A stretch of DNA of 64,000 nucleotides, from NCBI RefSeq assembly GCF_007644045.2, contig NZ_VMDW02000066.1, forward strand, positions 1 to 64,000, in the 5' to 3' direction. Origin of the DNA: Vogesella urethralis (GTDB lineage Bacteria; Pseudomonadota; Gammaproteobacteria; Burkholderiales; Chromobacteriaceae). Shown here one piece after another: positions 37,719 through 46,270 of this stretch (its first letter is position 1; every line of letters starts with the position of its first letter). The position numbers and the translations under genes were made by a program. The notes under the pieces are model-generated. The model made no database searches. It saw only the letters and a program-made list of their open reading frames with translations, and had not been told where the DNA came from.

Positions 37719-37986
37719 GCAGCAAGCGCGGCTTGCCTGGCTGCCAGCTGGCTGGTGTGGCGTGTTGCAGTGCAATGTACGACGGCTGGCAGGCTTGTGC
37801 TGTCAGGGTGCCGGAATGTGTGCGCTGCAACTACGCCTGGGCGGGTAAACCGGCGTGTTTTGATTGTTTTCCGACACTTCAGACGGCTGAAACCCCGCTT
37901 TCTGTAGTGACTTCCTTACATTTTTTGCGTGTCGCTCTTTCATCGGGCAAGCGGCTGCGCTAGCATTCGCGCTTGCTGATGACGTT
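37719..37986. other. Intergenic region before the ribose operon
   Basis: No gene is visible. Short open frames here lack ribosome binding sites and family similarity. It contains one exact copy of the classical Neisseria uptake word in reverse orientation, TTCAGACGGC (37878-37887), within a small TTCAG/CTGAA hairpin. The rbs promoter must lie in the downstream part, but I could not assign boxes with confidence. Confidence 0.5.
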
Positions 37987-38004
37987 TTAGCTAACGTCAG
38001 CTAA
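37987..38004. promoter_or_regulatory. LacI-type operator upstream of rbsK
   Basis: TTAGCTAAC meets GTCAGCTAA around a central CG; the half-sites agree at 8 of 9 positions. An 18-base palindrome centred on CG is the hallmark of LacI/GalR-family operators. It is 51 bases before rbsK, and a LacI-family gene closes the operon, so that regulator is the likely ligand. Confidence 0.65.
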
Positions 38005-38012
38005 CAGAATAA

Positions 38013-38038
38013 CGCGGCCAACTAGCGAGTTGGCCGCA
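38013..38038. repeat. Inverted GTTGGCCGC pair in the rbsK leader
   Basis: GCGGCCAAC (38014-38022) and GTTGGCCGC (38029-38037) face each other with a 6-base spacer, forming a 10-base-pair stem with an AGCG loop. It lies just 18 bases before the rbsK start, inside the presumed leader, where a terminator would make little sense. Confidence 0.88.
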
Positions 38039-38055
38039 GGCTGGAGACGAGCGCG

Positions 38056-38946
38056 ATGACGCGTGTGCTGGTAATAGGCAGTATCAATATGGATATGGTG
38101 GTGAATAGCCCCACCATGCCGCGGCTGGGCGAAACGCTTAGCGGCAGCGGTTTTGCCACCTATCCGGGCGGCAAGGGCGCCAATCAGGCGGTAGCAGCCG
38201 CCCGGCTGGGGGCGCAAGTCAGCATGATCGGCTGCGTGGGGCGCGATGATTTCGGCACCGCGCTCAAAGCCGTGCTGGCCAACGAAGGCGTGGACACACG
38301 CTGGGTGAGCGAGGTGGACGTGGCCACCGGCGTAGCCAGCATCACGCTGTGCGGTAGCGATAACGCCATCATCGTGGTGCCGGGCGCCAACCATGCCTTG
38401 TTGCCGGCACACCTGGACGCCGCCGAACAGGCCTTTGCCGACGCCGACGTGGTGCTGGCGCAGCTGGAAGTGCCGCTGGCCACCGTCGCGCACGCCGCGC
38501 TGCTGGCCGCCCGCCACGGCAAACCGTTCCTGCTGAACCCGGCGCCTGCGGTGGCGCTGCCGGCTGCGCTGCTGGCCCGCGTCAGCGTACTGACCCCTAA
38601 CGAATTCGAGCTGGCCACCACGCTGGCCAGCCAGCAACCGTGGCGCGAGCTGGTGGCCAAGGCCGCTGGTGGCGTCGTGATGACGCACGGCGCCGACGGC
38701 GCCTTCTTTGCCGATGCCGGCGGCCAACTGCAGCACCAGCCCGGCTTTGCCGTGACGCCGGTAGACACCACCGGCGCCGGCGACACCTTCAACGGTGCGC
38801 TGGCCACCTTCCTGCACCTGGGCCTGGCCGAGGCGGTACGCCGCGCCGCGGCAGCCGGCGCCTTGTCGGTGACGCAGCCCGGCGCGCAGGGCGGCATGCC
38901 GACCTTGGCCGCACTGGATACCTTTTTGCAGGAGCACGCCGCATGA
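38056..38946 (+). CDS. rbsK: Ribokinase
   Basis: Ribokinase converts D-ribose to ribose 5-phosphate with ATP. The 296-residue PfkB-family product starts MTRVLVIGSINMDMVVNSPT. The sugar-binding motif is PGGKGANQAVAAARLG (about 38-52), and the catalytic motif DTTGAGDTFNGAL places the base at Asp243. GGAG lies upstream. The stop overlaps the rbsD start (ATGA). In Escherichia coli rbsK is near the operon end; here it is first. Confidence 0.97.
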   Translation: MTRVLVIGSINMDMVVNSPTMPRLGETLSGSGFATYPGGKGANQAVAAARLGAQVSMIGCVGRDDFGTALKAVLANEGVDTRWVSEVDVATGVASITLCGSDNAIIVVPGANHALLPAHLDAAEQAFADADVVLAQLEVPLATVAHAALLAARHGKPFLLNPAPAVALPAALLARVSVLTPNEFELATTLASQQPWRELVAKAAGGVVMTHGADGAFFADAGGQLQHQPGFAVTPVDTTGAGDTFNGALATFLHLGLAEAVRRAAAAGALSVTQPGAQGGMPTLAALDTFLQEHAA

Positions 38947-39341
38947 AAAAGCTGGGTCATCTGAACCGTGATATCGCCCGCGTGCTGGCCTGCCTGGGCC
39001 ACACCGACAGCATCGTCATCGCCGATTGCGGCCTGCCGGTACCACCGGGCGTGGAGTGCATCGACGTGTCGCTGGCGCTGGGCGAGCCCGGCTTTGCCCG
39101 CGTGTTGGACACCGTACTGGCCGATATGGCCTGCGAGCGCGCGCTGTTTGCCAGCGAGTGCCACAGCCATAACCCGGCAGTATCGGCGCTGGCCGCCGCG
39201 CTGCCGGCGCAGGGCATTGCCACCGAATTTGTCAGCCACGAAGCGTTCAAGCAGCACTGCCGTCAGGCGCGGGCGGTGATCCGCACCGGCGACGCCACGC
39301 CGTACGCCAACGTGATCCTGTACGCCGGCGTGATTTTCTAG
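38943..39341 (+). CDS. rbsD: D-ribose pyranase
   Basis: RbsD converts beta-ribopyranose to beta-ribofuranose, the form used by ribokinase. The 132-residue product starts MKKLGHLNRDIARVLACLGH, and the conserved DCGLPVPPGV and C-terminal TGDATPYANVILYAGVIF are present. Its start overlaps the rbsK stop by four bases. Confidence 0.97.
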   Translation: MKKLGHLNRDIARVLACLGHTDSIVIADCGLPVPPGVECIDVSLALGEPGFARVLDTVLADMACERALFASECHSHNPAVSALAAALPAQGIATEFVSHEAFKQHCRQARAVIRTGDATPYANVILYAGVIF

Positions 39342-39350
39342 GAGGCGGCG

Positions 39351-40859
39351 ATGAAGGTAAGCATGCGCGGCATCTGCAAGGCCTTCGGCCCGGTGCGGGT
39401 GCTGGACAAGGTGGACTTCACCCTGCACGGCGGCGAAATCCACGCGCTGATGGGCGAAAACGGCGCCGGCAAGTCCACGCTGATGAAGATCCTCAGCGGC
39501 GTGTACCAGCCGGACAGCGGCAGCGTCGAGGTGGATGGCCAGACCGTGGCGATCCGCAGTACCCGCGACGCCGAGGCGGCCGGTATTGCCATCATCCACC
39601 AGGAACTGAACCTGATTCCGCAGCTGTCGGTGATGGAAAACCTGTTTCTGGGCCGCGAGCCGTCGCGCTTTGGCGTGATCCAGCGTGCAGCCATGCGCCA
39701 GCAGGCGCGGGCACAGCTGGACGCGCTGGGCGCCAGCCAGATCGACGTGGACGCCGAAGCCGGCAGCCTGTCCATCGGCCAGCAGCAGATGGTGGAAATC
39801 GCCAAGGCGCTGGCGATGGACGCCCGCGTGCTGATCATGGACGAGCCCACCGCCGCGCTGTCGGCGCGCGAGATCGACACCTTGTTTGCGCTGATGCGCG
39901 GCCTGAAGGCACGCGGCGTGGCCATTGTGTACGTGTCGCACCGCATGGAAGAGATCTTCCACATCTGCGACAAGATCAGCGTGCTGCGCGATGGCTGCTT
40001 TGTCGGCGAGCGCGTGATTGCCGACACCGGTTTCGACGAAGTGGTGAAGCTGATGGTTGGCCGCGAGATCGGCGACCGCTTCCCCGGCCGTGACGTGCTG
40101 CCGGGTGCCGTGCGCTTGGCGGTACGCGGCCTGTCCGACGGTCGCCACATCGACAGCATCAGCTTCGAGGCCCGCGCCGGCGAGGTGCTGGGCATTGCCG
40201 GCCTGATGGGCGCCGGCCGTAGCGAAATCCTCAAAACGCTGTTTGGCGTCAACCGCCGTAGCGCCGGCGAGGTGTGGCTGGACGGTGCGCCGCTGGACGT
40301 GCGCAGCCCGGCCGCCGCCATTGCCGCCGGCCTGGCGTTCGTGACCGAAGACCGCAAAAGCCAGGGCCTGGTGCTGGGCATGTCGGTCCGTGAAAACGCC
40401 ACGCTGGTGCACCTGAACCACTACGCCCGCCTGGGTGTGGTGAACCAGGCTGCCGAGCAGGCGGCGGTGGCGCAGCAGATCAGCCAGCTGCGCATCCGCA
40501 CCCGCGACGCCGAGCTGGACGTGAAGTCGCTGTCCGGCGGCAACCAGCAAAAAGTGGTGTTTGCCAAATGGCTGGCCAACCCGCCCAAGGTATTGCTGCT
40601 GGACGAACCCACGCGCGGCGTGGACGTGGGTGGCAAGGCCGAGATCTACCACATCATCAACCAGCTGGCCGCCGCCGGTGTGGCCATCGTGATGGTGTCG
40701 TCCGAGCTGCCCGAGGTGATGGCGATGAGCAACCGCATCCTGGTGCTGCACGAGGGGCGCCAGACGGCGCTGTTCGATGCGGCCAACCTCAGCCAGGAAG
40801 ACATCATGGCCGCTGCCACCGGCACCGCCGGCCACGACACCCGCACAACACAGGATTGA
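39351..40859 (+). CDS. rbsA: Ribose ABC transporter ATP-binding protein
   Basis: RbsA is the double ATPase of the ribose importer. The product has 502 residues and two ABC domains. The first has Walker A GENGAGKST and signature LSIGQQQMVEIAKAL. The second has the degenerate Walker A GLMGAGRSEILK seen in other RbsA proteins, with signature LSGGNQQKVVFAKWL and Walker B VLLLDEPTRGVD. GGAGG precedes the ATG, nine bases after rbsD. Confidence 0.97.
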   Translation: MKVSMRGICKAFGPVRVLDKVDFTLHGGEIHALMGENGAGKSTLMKILSGVYQPDSGSVEVDGQTVAIRSTRDAEAAGIAIIHQELNLIPQLSVMENLFLGREPSRFGVIQRAAMRQQARAQLDALGASQIDVDAEAGSLSIGQQQMVEIAKALAMDARVLIMDEPTAALSAREIDTLFALMRGLKARGVAIVYVSHRMEEIFHICDKISVLRDGCFVGERVIADTGFDEVVKLMVGREIGDRFPGRDVLPGAVRLAVRGLSDGRHIDSISFEARAGEVLGIAGLMGAGRSEILKTLFGVNRRSAGEVWLDGAPLDVRSPAAAIAAGLAFVTEDRKSQGLVLGMSVRENATLVHLNHYARLGVVNQAAEQAAVAQQISQLRIRTRDAELDVKSLSGGNQQKVVFAKWLANPPKVLLLDEPTRGVDVGGKAEIYHIINQLAAAGVAIVMVSSELPEVMAMSNRILVLHEGRQTALFDAANLSQEDIMAAATGTAGHDTRTTQD

Positions 40860-40863
40860 GAGC

Positions 40864-41802
40864 ATGACTGCACAACAAAAAGCCACGCTGCAAAAGCTGG
40901 GCCCCTTCATTGCGCTGCTGGTGGTTTCCGGCGCGCTGGCCATCATGAGCCCGGATTTCCTCACCGTGGGCAACCTGATGAACGTGATGCGCCAGGTGTC
41001 GATCAACGCACTGATCGCCTTCGGCATGACGCTGGTCATCCTGCTGGGCGGCATCGACCTGTCGGTCGGTTCCATCCTGGCGCTGTCGTCGGTGTGCATC
41101 GCACTGATGATCCAGGGCGGGCTGGACCCGGTGCTGGCCACGCTGCTGGGCATTGGCGCTGGCGCGGCCATGGGCTTTGCCAACGGCTGGATCATCAGCA
41201 AGGGCAAGGTGGCGCCCTTCATCGCCACGCTGGCGTCGATGACCATCCTGCGCGGCCTGTCGCTGGTGGCGTCGGGCGGCAGCCCGATTACCGGGCTGGA
41301 CAGCGATTTCTTCCAGATGCTGGGTGGCGGCTATGTGGCCGGCCTGGTGCCGGTACCGGTGGTGTGGATGCTGCTGATGTTTGCCGGCTTCTGGTTCCTG
41401 CTGAAGCAGACCGTGTTCGGCCGCCACGTGTACGCCACCGGCGGTAACGAGGAAGCCTCGCGCCTGTCCGGCGTGAAGGTGGATCGCGTCAAGATCTGGG
41501 TCTATACCGTGTCCGGTGCCATGTCGGCGATGGCCGGCGTGGTGCTGACCTCGCGCCTGAACTCGGCGCAGCCCACCGCCGGTACCGGCTACGAGCTGGA
41601 CGCCATTGCGGCGGTGGTGCTGGGCGGCACCAGCCTCACCGGCGGCCGCGGCTGGATCTTCGGCACCCTGATGGGGGCGCTACTGATCGGCGTACTGAAT
41701 AACGGCCTCAACCTGCTGGGTGTATCGTCGTTCTACCAGCAAGTGATCAAGGGCGCAGTCATCCTGCTGGCGGTGCTGCTGGACCGCGCAGGCAAGAAGT
41801 AA
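40864..41802 (+). CDS. rbsC: Ribose ABC transporter permease
   Basis: RbsC is the membrane channel of the ribose importer. I choose ATG 40864 (MTAQQKATLQKLGPFIALL), four bases after the rbsA stop, with GAGAG upstream; the longer frame from 40777 overlaps rbsA. The product has 312 residues and about eight to ten hydrophobic segments. The family motifs GGIDLSVGSILALSS and GGNEEASRLSGVKVDRVK are present. Confidence 0.97.
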   Translation: MTAQQKATLQKLGPFIALLVVSGALAIMSPDFLTVGNLMNVMRQVSINALIAFGMTLVILLGGIDLSVGSILALSSVCIALMIQGGLDPVLATLLGIGAGAAMGFANGWIISKGKVAPFIATLASMTILRGLSLVASGGSPITGLDSDFFQMLGGGYVAGLVPVPVVWMLLMFAGFWFLLKQTVFGRHVYATGGNEEASRLSGVKVDRVKIWVYTVSGAMSAMAGVVLTSRLNSAQPTAGTGYELDAIAAVVLGGTSLTGGRGWIFGTLMGALLIGVLNNGLNLLGVSSFYQQVIKGAVILLAVLLDRAGKK

Positions 41803-41868
41803 ACCGGTCGCCGGCAGGTGGCCGGCGGCGGCAACACGTGTCGTTCAATACAAACAGGGAGTCGCACC

Positions 41869-42801
41869 ATGAATCGCATCATTACCCCGCTGCTGGCCAG
41901 CCTGCTGGCTTTCGGTATCGCCGCCTGCTCCAAGCAAGGCCCGGACAGCGCACCGGCCGCCGCCAGCGAGCCGGCAGCCGCCACCAGCACCGCTACCGTC
42001 GGCCTGGCGGTGTCCACGCTGAACAACCCGTTCTTCGTGTCGCTGCGTAACGGCGCCGAAGCCGAAGCCAAGAAAGAAGGCATCAACCTGATCACCGTGG
42101 ACGCGCAGGACGACCCGGCCAAGCAACAGGCCAGCGTGGAAGACCTGATCCAGAAAAAAGTGAACGTCATTCTGATCAACCCGACCGACTCCGCCGCGGT
42201 GGCCAACGTGGTGAAAGAAGCCACCAGCAAGGGCATCAAGGTGGTGTCGCTGGACCGTAGCGTGACCGGTGCCGAGGTGAGCGCCCACATCGCCTCCGAC
42301 AACGTGGCAGGTGGCAAGATGGCCGGCGAGTTCCTGCTGGAAAAACTGGGTGGCAAGGGCAATATCGTGGAGCTGGAAGGCATTGCCGGCTCCTCCGCCG
42401 CGCGCGAGCGTGGTCAGGGCTTCCATCAGGTAGTAGACGGCAAGGCCGACGTGAAACTGCTGGCCAAACAGCCGGCCGACTTTGACCGCGCCAAGGGCCT
42501 GTCGGTGATGGAAAACATCATCCAGGGCAACAAGGGCATCCAGGGCGTGTTTGCACACAACGACGAAATGGCGCTGGGTGCAGTAAAAGCCATCCAGGCT
42601 GCCGGCCTGAAGAACGTGGTGGTGGTGGGCTTTGACGCTACCGCCGACGCCGTGGCTGCGGTGAAAGCCGGTACCCTGGCCGCTACCGTTCAGCAACAGC
42701 CGGAGCTGATCGGCCAGTACGGCGTGCAGACCGCCAAGAAACTGATCGCCGGCCAGCCGGTAGACAAGTTCATTCCGGTACCGCTGAACCTGGTGAAGTA
42801 A
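41869..42801 (+). CDS. rbsB: Ribose ABC transporter substrate-binding protein (lipoprotein-type signal)
   Basis: RbsB captures ribose and delivers it to RbsAC. I choose ATG 41869 (MNRIITPLLASLLAFGIAAC), with AGGGAG 10 bases upstream. The product has 310 residues. The signal peptide ends in IAAC, a good lipobox with Cys20 followed by Ser, so this protein is probably membrane-anchored; Escherichia coli RbsB is a free periplasmic protein. A linker rich in Ala, Ser and Pro follows (23-40). The Peripla_BP_4 fold then begins at VGLAVSTLNNPFFVSL. The residues of the sugar site (NNPFF, NPTDS, DNVAGG, HNDEMALG) match ribose binders. Confidence 0.95.
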   Translation: MNRIITPLLASLLAFGIAACSKQGPDSAPAAASEPAAATSTATVGLAVSTLNNPFFVSLRNGAEAEAKKEGINLITVDAQDDPAKQQASVEDLIQKKVNVILINPTDSAAVANVVKEATSKGIKVVSLDRSVTGAEVSAHIASDNVAGGKMAGEFLLEKLGGKGNIVELEGIAGSSAARERGQGFHQVVDGKADVKLLAKQPADFDRAKGLSVMENIIQGNKGIQGVFAHNDEMALGAVKAIQAAGLKNVVVVGFDATADAVAAVKAGTLAATVQQQPELIGQYGVQTAKKLIAGQPVDKFIPVPLNLVK

Positions 42802-42815
42802 GCCACTGGCAAGAC

Positions 42816-42849
42816 GGGCAGGCCGGCGTCCGGACGCGCCAGCCTGCCG
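42816..42849 (+). terminator. Hairpin after rbsB without T run
   Basis: GGCAGGC (42817-42823) pairs with GCCTGCC (42842-42848) and encloses a second palindrome GCGTCCGGACGC (42826-42837). No T run follows, so it may stabilise the mRNA end or act as a weak terminator. Confidence 0.5.
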
Positions 42850-42938
42850 GATGCTGTCGGTAAGCGATGCCCGCTAGGGCCCGTGCCAACTGCGGCCAAC
42901 CTCATCGGCGGGCGGCGGCAAGCGCCGGCACCGGCCCT

Positions 42939-42985
42939 GCTACAATCCTCCCTGCCGGCGCTACCTCGCCGGCAGGGAGTTTTCA
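42939..42985 (+). terminator. Perfect 13-bp hairpin plus TTTT, overlapping an extended -10
   Basis: CTCCCTGCCGGCG (42948-42960) and CGCCGGCAGGGAG (42967-42979) are perfect arms with loop CTACCT, followed by TTTT. It ends the rbsKDACB transcript or attenuates the regulator gene. A TG-C-TACAAT extended -10 (42938-42946) sits immediately before the left arm and could start a regulator transcript within it. Confidence 0.7.
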
Positions 42986-43014
42986 TTCCGGCTGCGGCCA
43001 CAGGAGAATACCGC

Positions 43015-44046
43015 ATGACTTTCCAGCGCCTGACCATTGACGACGTGGCCCGTATTGCCGGGGTGTCCCGCACCACGGCCAGCATGGTGCTCAATGGCCA
43101 CGCCGAGCGTTACCGCATTGCCCAGGCCACCGTGGAGCGGGTAGAGCAGGTGGCGCGCGAGCTGCATTTCAGCCCGTCGCACTCGGCGCGTTCGCTGCGC
43201 AACCGCCGCAGCCAGGCTATTGGTCTGGTCATTCCCGACCTCACCAACGCCAGCCACGCCGCGCTGGCGCAAGCGCTGGAAAACCTGTGCCGCGCGCGCG
43301 ACCTGCAGCTGCTGATGGTGACCAGCGACGAAGACCCGGCCCGCGAAAGCGCTGGCATGACCCAGCTGGTGGCGCGCCAGGTAGACGGCATGCTGGTGGT
43401 GCCCTGTAGCAGCGACGTGCGGGCCTACCAGAAGTGGACACGGCGCCTGCCGCTGGTGTTTGTCGACCGCCGCCTGGACGACAGCGGCATTCCGTCGGTG
43501 GTCACCGACGCCACTGACAGCGTGGTGCAATTGCTGGCACCCAGGTTGGCCGCAGGGCTGGACGAGCTGGTGTACTTCGGCGGCCAGGCCGCGCTGTCGC
43601 CCAGCCGCGACCGGCTGGCCGGCTACCGCCAGGCGCTGGCCGGGGCCGGCCTGGCCGAGCAGCCGGGCTGGGTGTGCGAGCGCGACTTCCTGCGCGAGTC
43701 GGGCTTTGCCATGATGCGCGACTGGCACGCGGCCAACGGCCGTTACCCGCAGGCGCTGTTTACCGCCTCCATTACGCTGCTGGAAGGCGTGCTGGCCTTC
43801 ATGCGCCAGCAGCACGGCCTGCACGGGGCGCCGCGCTGCATGATGACGTTTGACCACCACGCGCTGTTGGACTGCCTGCCGCTGGCCATCGACACCGTGC
43901 AGCAGGACAGCACCGCGCTGGCCGAGGCCAGCCTGGCCAAGGTGCTGGCCTTGCTGGAAGGCCAGCCGCTGGCGCAAAGCGACACCCGCATTGCCGCCCG
44001 CGTGCAGCACAGCCCGCACGCCGGGGCAGCACTGGCACTGGTGTAG
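43015..44046 (+). CDS. LacI-family transcriptional regulator, probable rbs regulator
   Basis: This is a DNA-binding repressor with a periplasmic-binding-protein-like sensor domain. I choose ATG 43015 (MTFQRLTIDDVARIAG), with AGGAG eight bases upstream. The product has 343 residues. The HTH and hinge region (DVARIAGVSRTTASMVLNGH...RVEQVARELHFSPSHSARSL) resembles the Cra/FruR branch more than Escherichia coli RbsR. The sensor domain begins at IGLVIPDLTNASHAAL. Position at the end of the ribose operon and a LacI-type operator before rbsK make ribose control the simplest role; a Cra-like sugar-phosphate effector is the alternative. Confidence 0.88.
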   Translation: MTFQRLTIDDVARIAGVSRTTASMVLNGHAERYRIAQATVERVEQVARELHFSPSHSARSLRNRRSQAIGLVIPDLTNASHAALAQALENLCRARDLQLLMVTSDEDPARESAGMTQLVARQVDGMLVVPCSSDVRAYQKWTRRLPLVFVDRRLDDSGIPSVVTDATDSVVQLLAPRLAAGLDELVYFGGQAALSPSRDRLAGYRQALAGAGLAEQPGWVCERDFLRESGFAMMRDWHAANGRYPQALFTASITLLEGVLAFMRQQHGLHGAPRCMMTFDHHALLDCLPLAIDTVQQDSTALAEASLAKVLALLEGQPLAQSDTRIAARVQHSPHAGAALALV

Positions 44047-44080
44047 AATGGCGTTTTCCGAATTGCCAGACGCCACCCCC

Positions 44081-46240
44081 ATGAACCACGACCTGCTTGC
44101 CGGCCTCAACCCCGAACAACTTTCCGCCGTTACCTGGCCCGCCAAAAGCGCGCTGGTGCTGGCTGGTGCCGGCAGCGGCAAGACCAGGGTGCTGACCACC
44201 CGCATCGCCTGGCTGATGCAAACCGGCCAGGCCAACCCGGCCAGCATCCTGGCGGTGACGTTTACCAACAAGGCGGCGCGCGAGATGCAGACACGGTTGG
44301 CCGCGATGATGCCGGTGAACGTGCGCAGCATGTGGATCGGCACCTTCCACGGCCTGTGCAACCGCCTGCTGCGCATGCACTACCGCGACGCCGGCCTGCC
44401 GCAAACCTTCCAGATTCTGGATAGCGGCGAGCAGCAAAGCGCCATCAAGCGTCTGCTGAAAAGCCTGGACATCTCCGACGAGAAATTCCCGCCCAAGCAG
44501 GTGCAACAGTTCATCAACGGGCAGAAGGAATCCGGCGTGCGCGCCGGCGAACTGAACGCCTACGACCCCTACACCCGCAAGCTGATCGAGCTGTACGCCG
44601 CCTACGACGCGCAGTGCAACCGCGAAGGTGTGGTGGATTTTGCCGAGCTGCTGCTGCGCTGCTACGAGTTGTTGTCGCGCAACGCCGCGCTGTGCGAGCA
44701 CTACCGCGCGCGCTTCCGCTTTGTGCTGGTGGACGAATTCCAGGATACCAACCGCCTGCAATACGCCTGGCTGAAGCTGTTGGCCGGCCCCGACAACGCG
44801 CTGTTTGCGGTGGGCGACGACGACCAGTCCATCTACGCCTTCCGCGGCGCCGAAGTGGGCAATATGCGCGCGCTGCTGGCCGACTACGGCGTGGCCGGCC
44901 CAGTACGGCTGGAGCAAAACTACCGCTCGGCCGGCACCATTCTGGATGCGGCCAACGCGCTGATCGAACGCAACGACGGCCGGCTGGGCAAGAAGCTGTG
45001 GACCGCCGCCGGCCCCGGCGACAAGATCCGCTTGTTCGAGGCCTACTCCGACGGCGAAGAAGCGCAGTTCATCGTGGATGAAGTAAAGGCGCTGCGCCGC
45101 GACGGCTGGAACCTGGCCGACATGGCGGTGCTGTACCGCAGCAACGCGCAGTCGCGCATCCTGGAGCAGGTGCTGGTGCAGGCCGGTGTGGCCTACCGCA
45201 TCTACGGCGGCCTGCGCTTCTTCGAGCGTCAGGAGATCAAGCACGCGCTGGCCTACCTGCGCCTGGTACTGAACCCGGACGACGACAACGCGCTGCTGCG
45301 CGTGATCAACGTACCGGCGCGCGGCATCGGCGCCCGCAGCGTGGAAAACCTGCAGACCGCCAGCCGCGAGCAGGGCATCAGCCTGTGGCAAGCCTGCTGC
45401 GGTGCCGGCGGCGGCCGTACCGCCGGCAAGCTGGCCGAGTTTGTGCTGCTGATCGAAAAACTGCGCCAGCGCAGCGAACCGCTGAACCTGGCGGAGCAGA
45501 TCAGCCTGGTGATCGACGACAGCGGCCTGCGCGCCATGTACGAGGCCGACCGCAAGGCAGGCGAAGAACGGCTGGCCAACCTGGACGAACTGATCAACGC
45601 CGCCACCGGCTTCATGCCGCAAGAACCGCAGTTGGCCGCGGTGGAGTTTCTTACCCAGGCCAGTCTGGAAGCTGGCGACCATCAGGCCGAGGCCGGTGAA
45701 GACGCGCTGCAGCTGATGACGGTGCACGCGGCCAAGGGCCTGGAGTTCGACGCGGTATTCGTTGGCGGCCTGGAAGAAGGCCTGTTCCCGCACGAGAACA
45801 GTTTCAACGACCCCAAGGGCCTGGAAGAAGAGCGCCGCCTGATGTACGTGGCCATCACCCGCGCCCGCAAGCGCCTGTACCTCAGCCATGCGCAAAGCCG
45901 CATGCTGCACGGGCAGAGCCGCTATCCGATCCGTTCGCGCTTTGTCGATGAAATTCCGGCCGAGCTGCTGCACGCATTATCTGCTACGGTAAAAGCTGCA
46001 CCGGTATCGACCCGTCAGCGCTGGGATCAGGCCACGCCGGCTTTCGTCAAGCAGCGTGCCGCCGAAGGGCAGGGGCAGTGGCGGGTAGGGCAGTCGTTGA
46101 CGCACACCAAGTTTGGCGCCGGCGTCATCATTACTGCAGAAGGCAGCGGCGAAGACTTGCGCTTGCTCATCAATTTTGCAGAACACGGCGTCAAGCTGCT
46201 GGATTTGCGTTACGCTGCTGACAAACTGACACCTGCATAA
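44081..46240 (+). CDS. uvrD: UvrD/Rep-family DNA helicase
   Basis: This is an SF1A 3'-5' helicase acting in mismatch and excision repair and in replication. I choose ATG 44081 (MNHDLLAGLNPEQLSAV), giving 719 residues, almost the same as Escherichia coli UvrD; an ATG at 44048 is also possible and neither has a strong ribosome binding site. Motif I AGAGSGKTR (about 28-36), Ia LAVTFTNKAAREM, II VDEFQDTN, III VGDDDQSIYAFRGA, IV RLEQNYRS, V VHAAKGLEFDAVF and VI YVAITRARKRL are all present. The C-terminus has a Tudor-like tail (VGQSLTHTKFGAGVIITAEG). Four copies of the GTTGGCCGC word or its complement lie in or beside it. Confidence 0.95.
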   Translation: MNHDLLAGLNPEQLSAVTWPAKSALVLAGAGSGKTRVLTTRIAWLMQTGQANPASILAVTFTNKAAREMQTRLAAMMPVNVRSMWIGTFHGLCNRLLRMHYRDAGLPQTFQILDSGEQQSAIKRLLKSLDISDEKFPPKQVQQFINGQKESGVRAGELNAYDPYTRKLIELYAAYDAQCNREGVVDFAELLLRCYELLSRNAALCEHYRARFRFVLVDEFQDTNRLQYAWLKLLAGPDNALFAVGDDDQSIYAFRGAEVGNMRALLADYGVAGPVRLEQNYRSAGTILDAANALIERNDGRLGKKLWTAAGPGDKIRLFEAYSDGEEAQFIVDEVKALRRDGWNLADMAVLYRSNAQSRILEQVLVQAGVAYRIYGGLRFFERQEIKHALAYLRLVLNPDDDNALLRVINVPARGIGARSVENLQTASREQGISLWQACCGAGGGRTAGKLAEFVLLIEKLRQRSEPLNLAEQISLVIDDSGLRAMYEADRKAGEERLANLDELINAATGFMPQEPQLAAVEFLTQASLEAGDHQAEAGEDALQLMTVHAAKGLEFDAVFVGGLEEGLFPHENSFNDPKGLEEERRLMYVAITRARKRLYLSHAQSRMLHGQSRYPIRSRFVDEIPAELLHALSATVKAAPVSTRQRWDQATPAFVKQRAAEGQGQWRVGQSLTHTKFGAGVIITAEGSGEDLRLLINFAEHGVKLLDLRYAADKLTPA

Positions 46241-46270
46241 GCCACAACACCAACAATAGTGGGGCCTTCC

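Noticed and set aside
37733-37963. Short open frames between DUF2061 and rbsK
   Set aside because: No ribosome binding site, no family match, and they run through the terminator and regulatory region.
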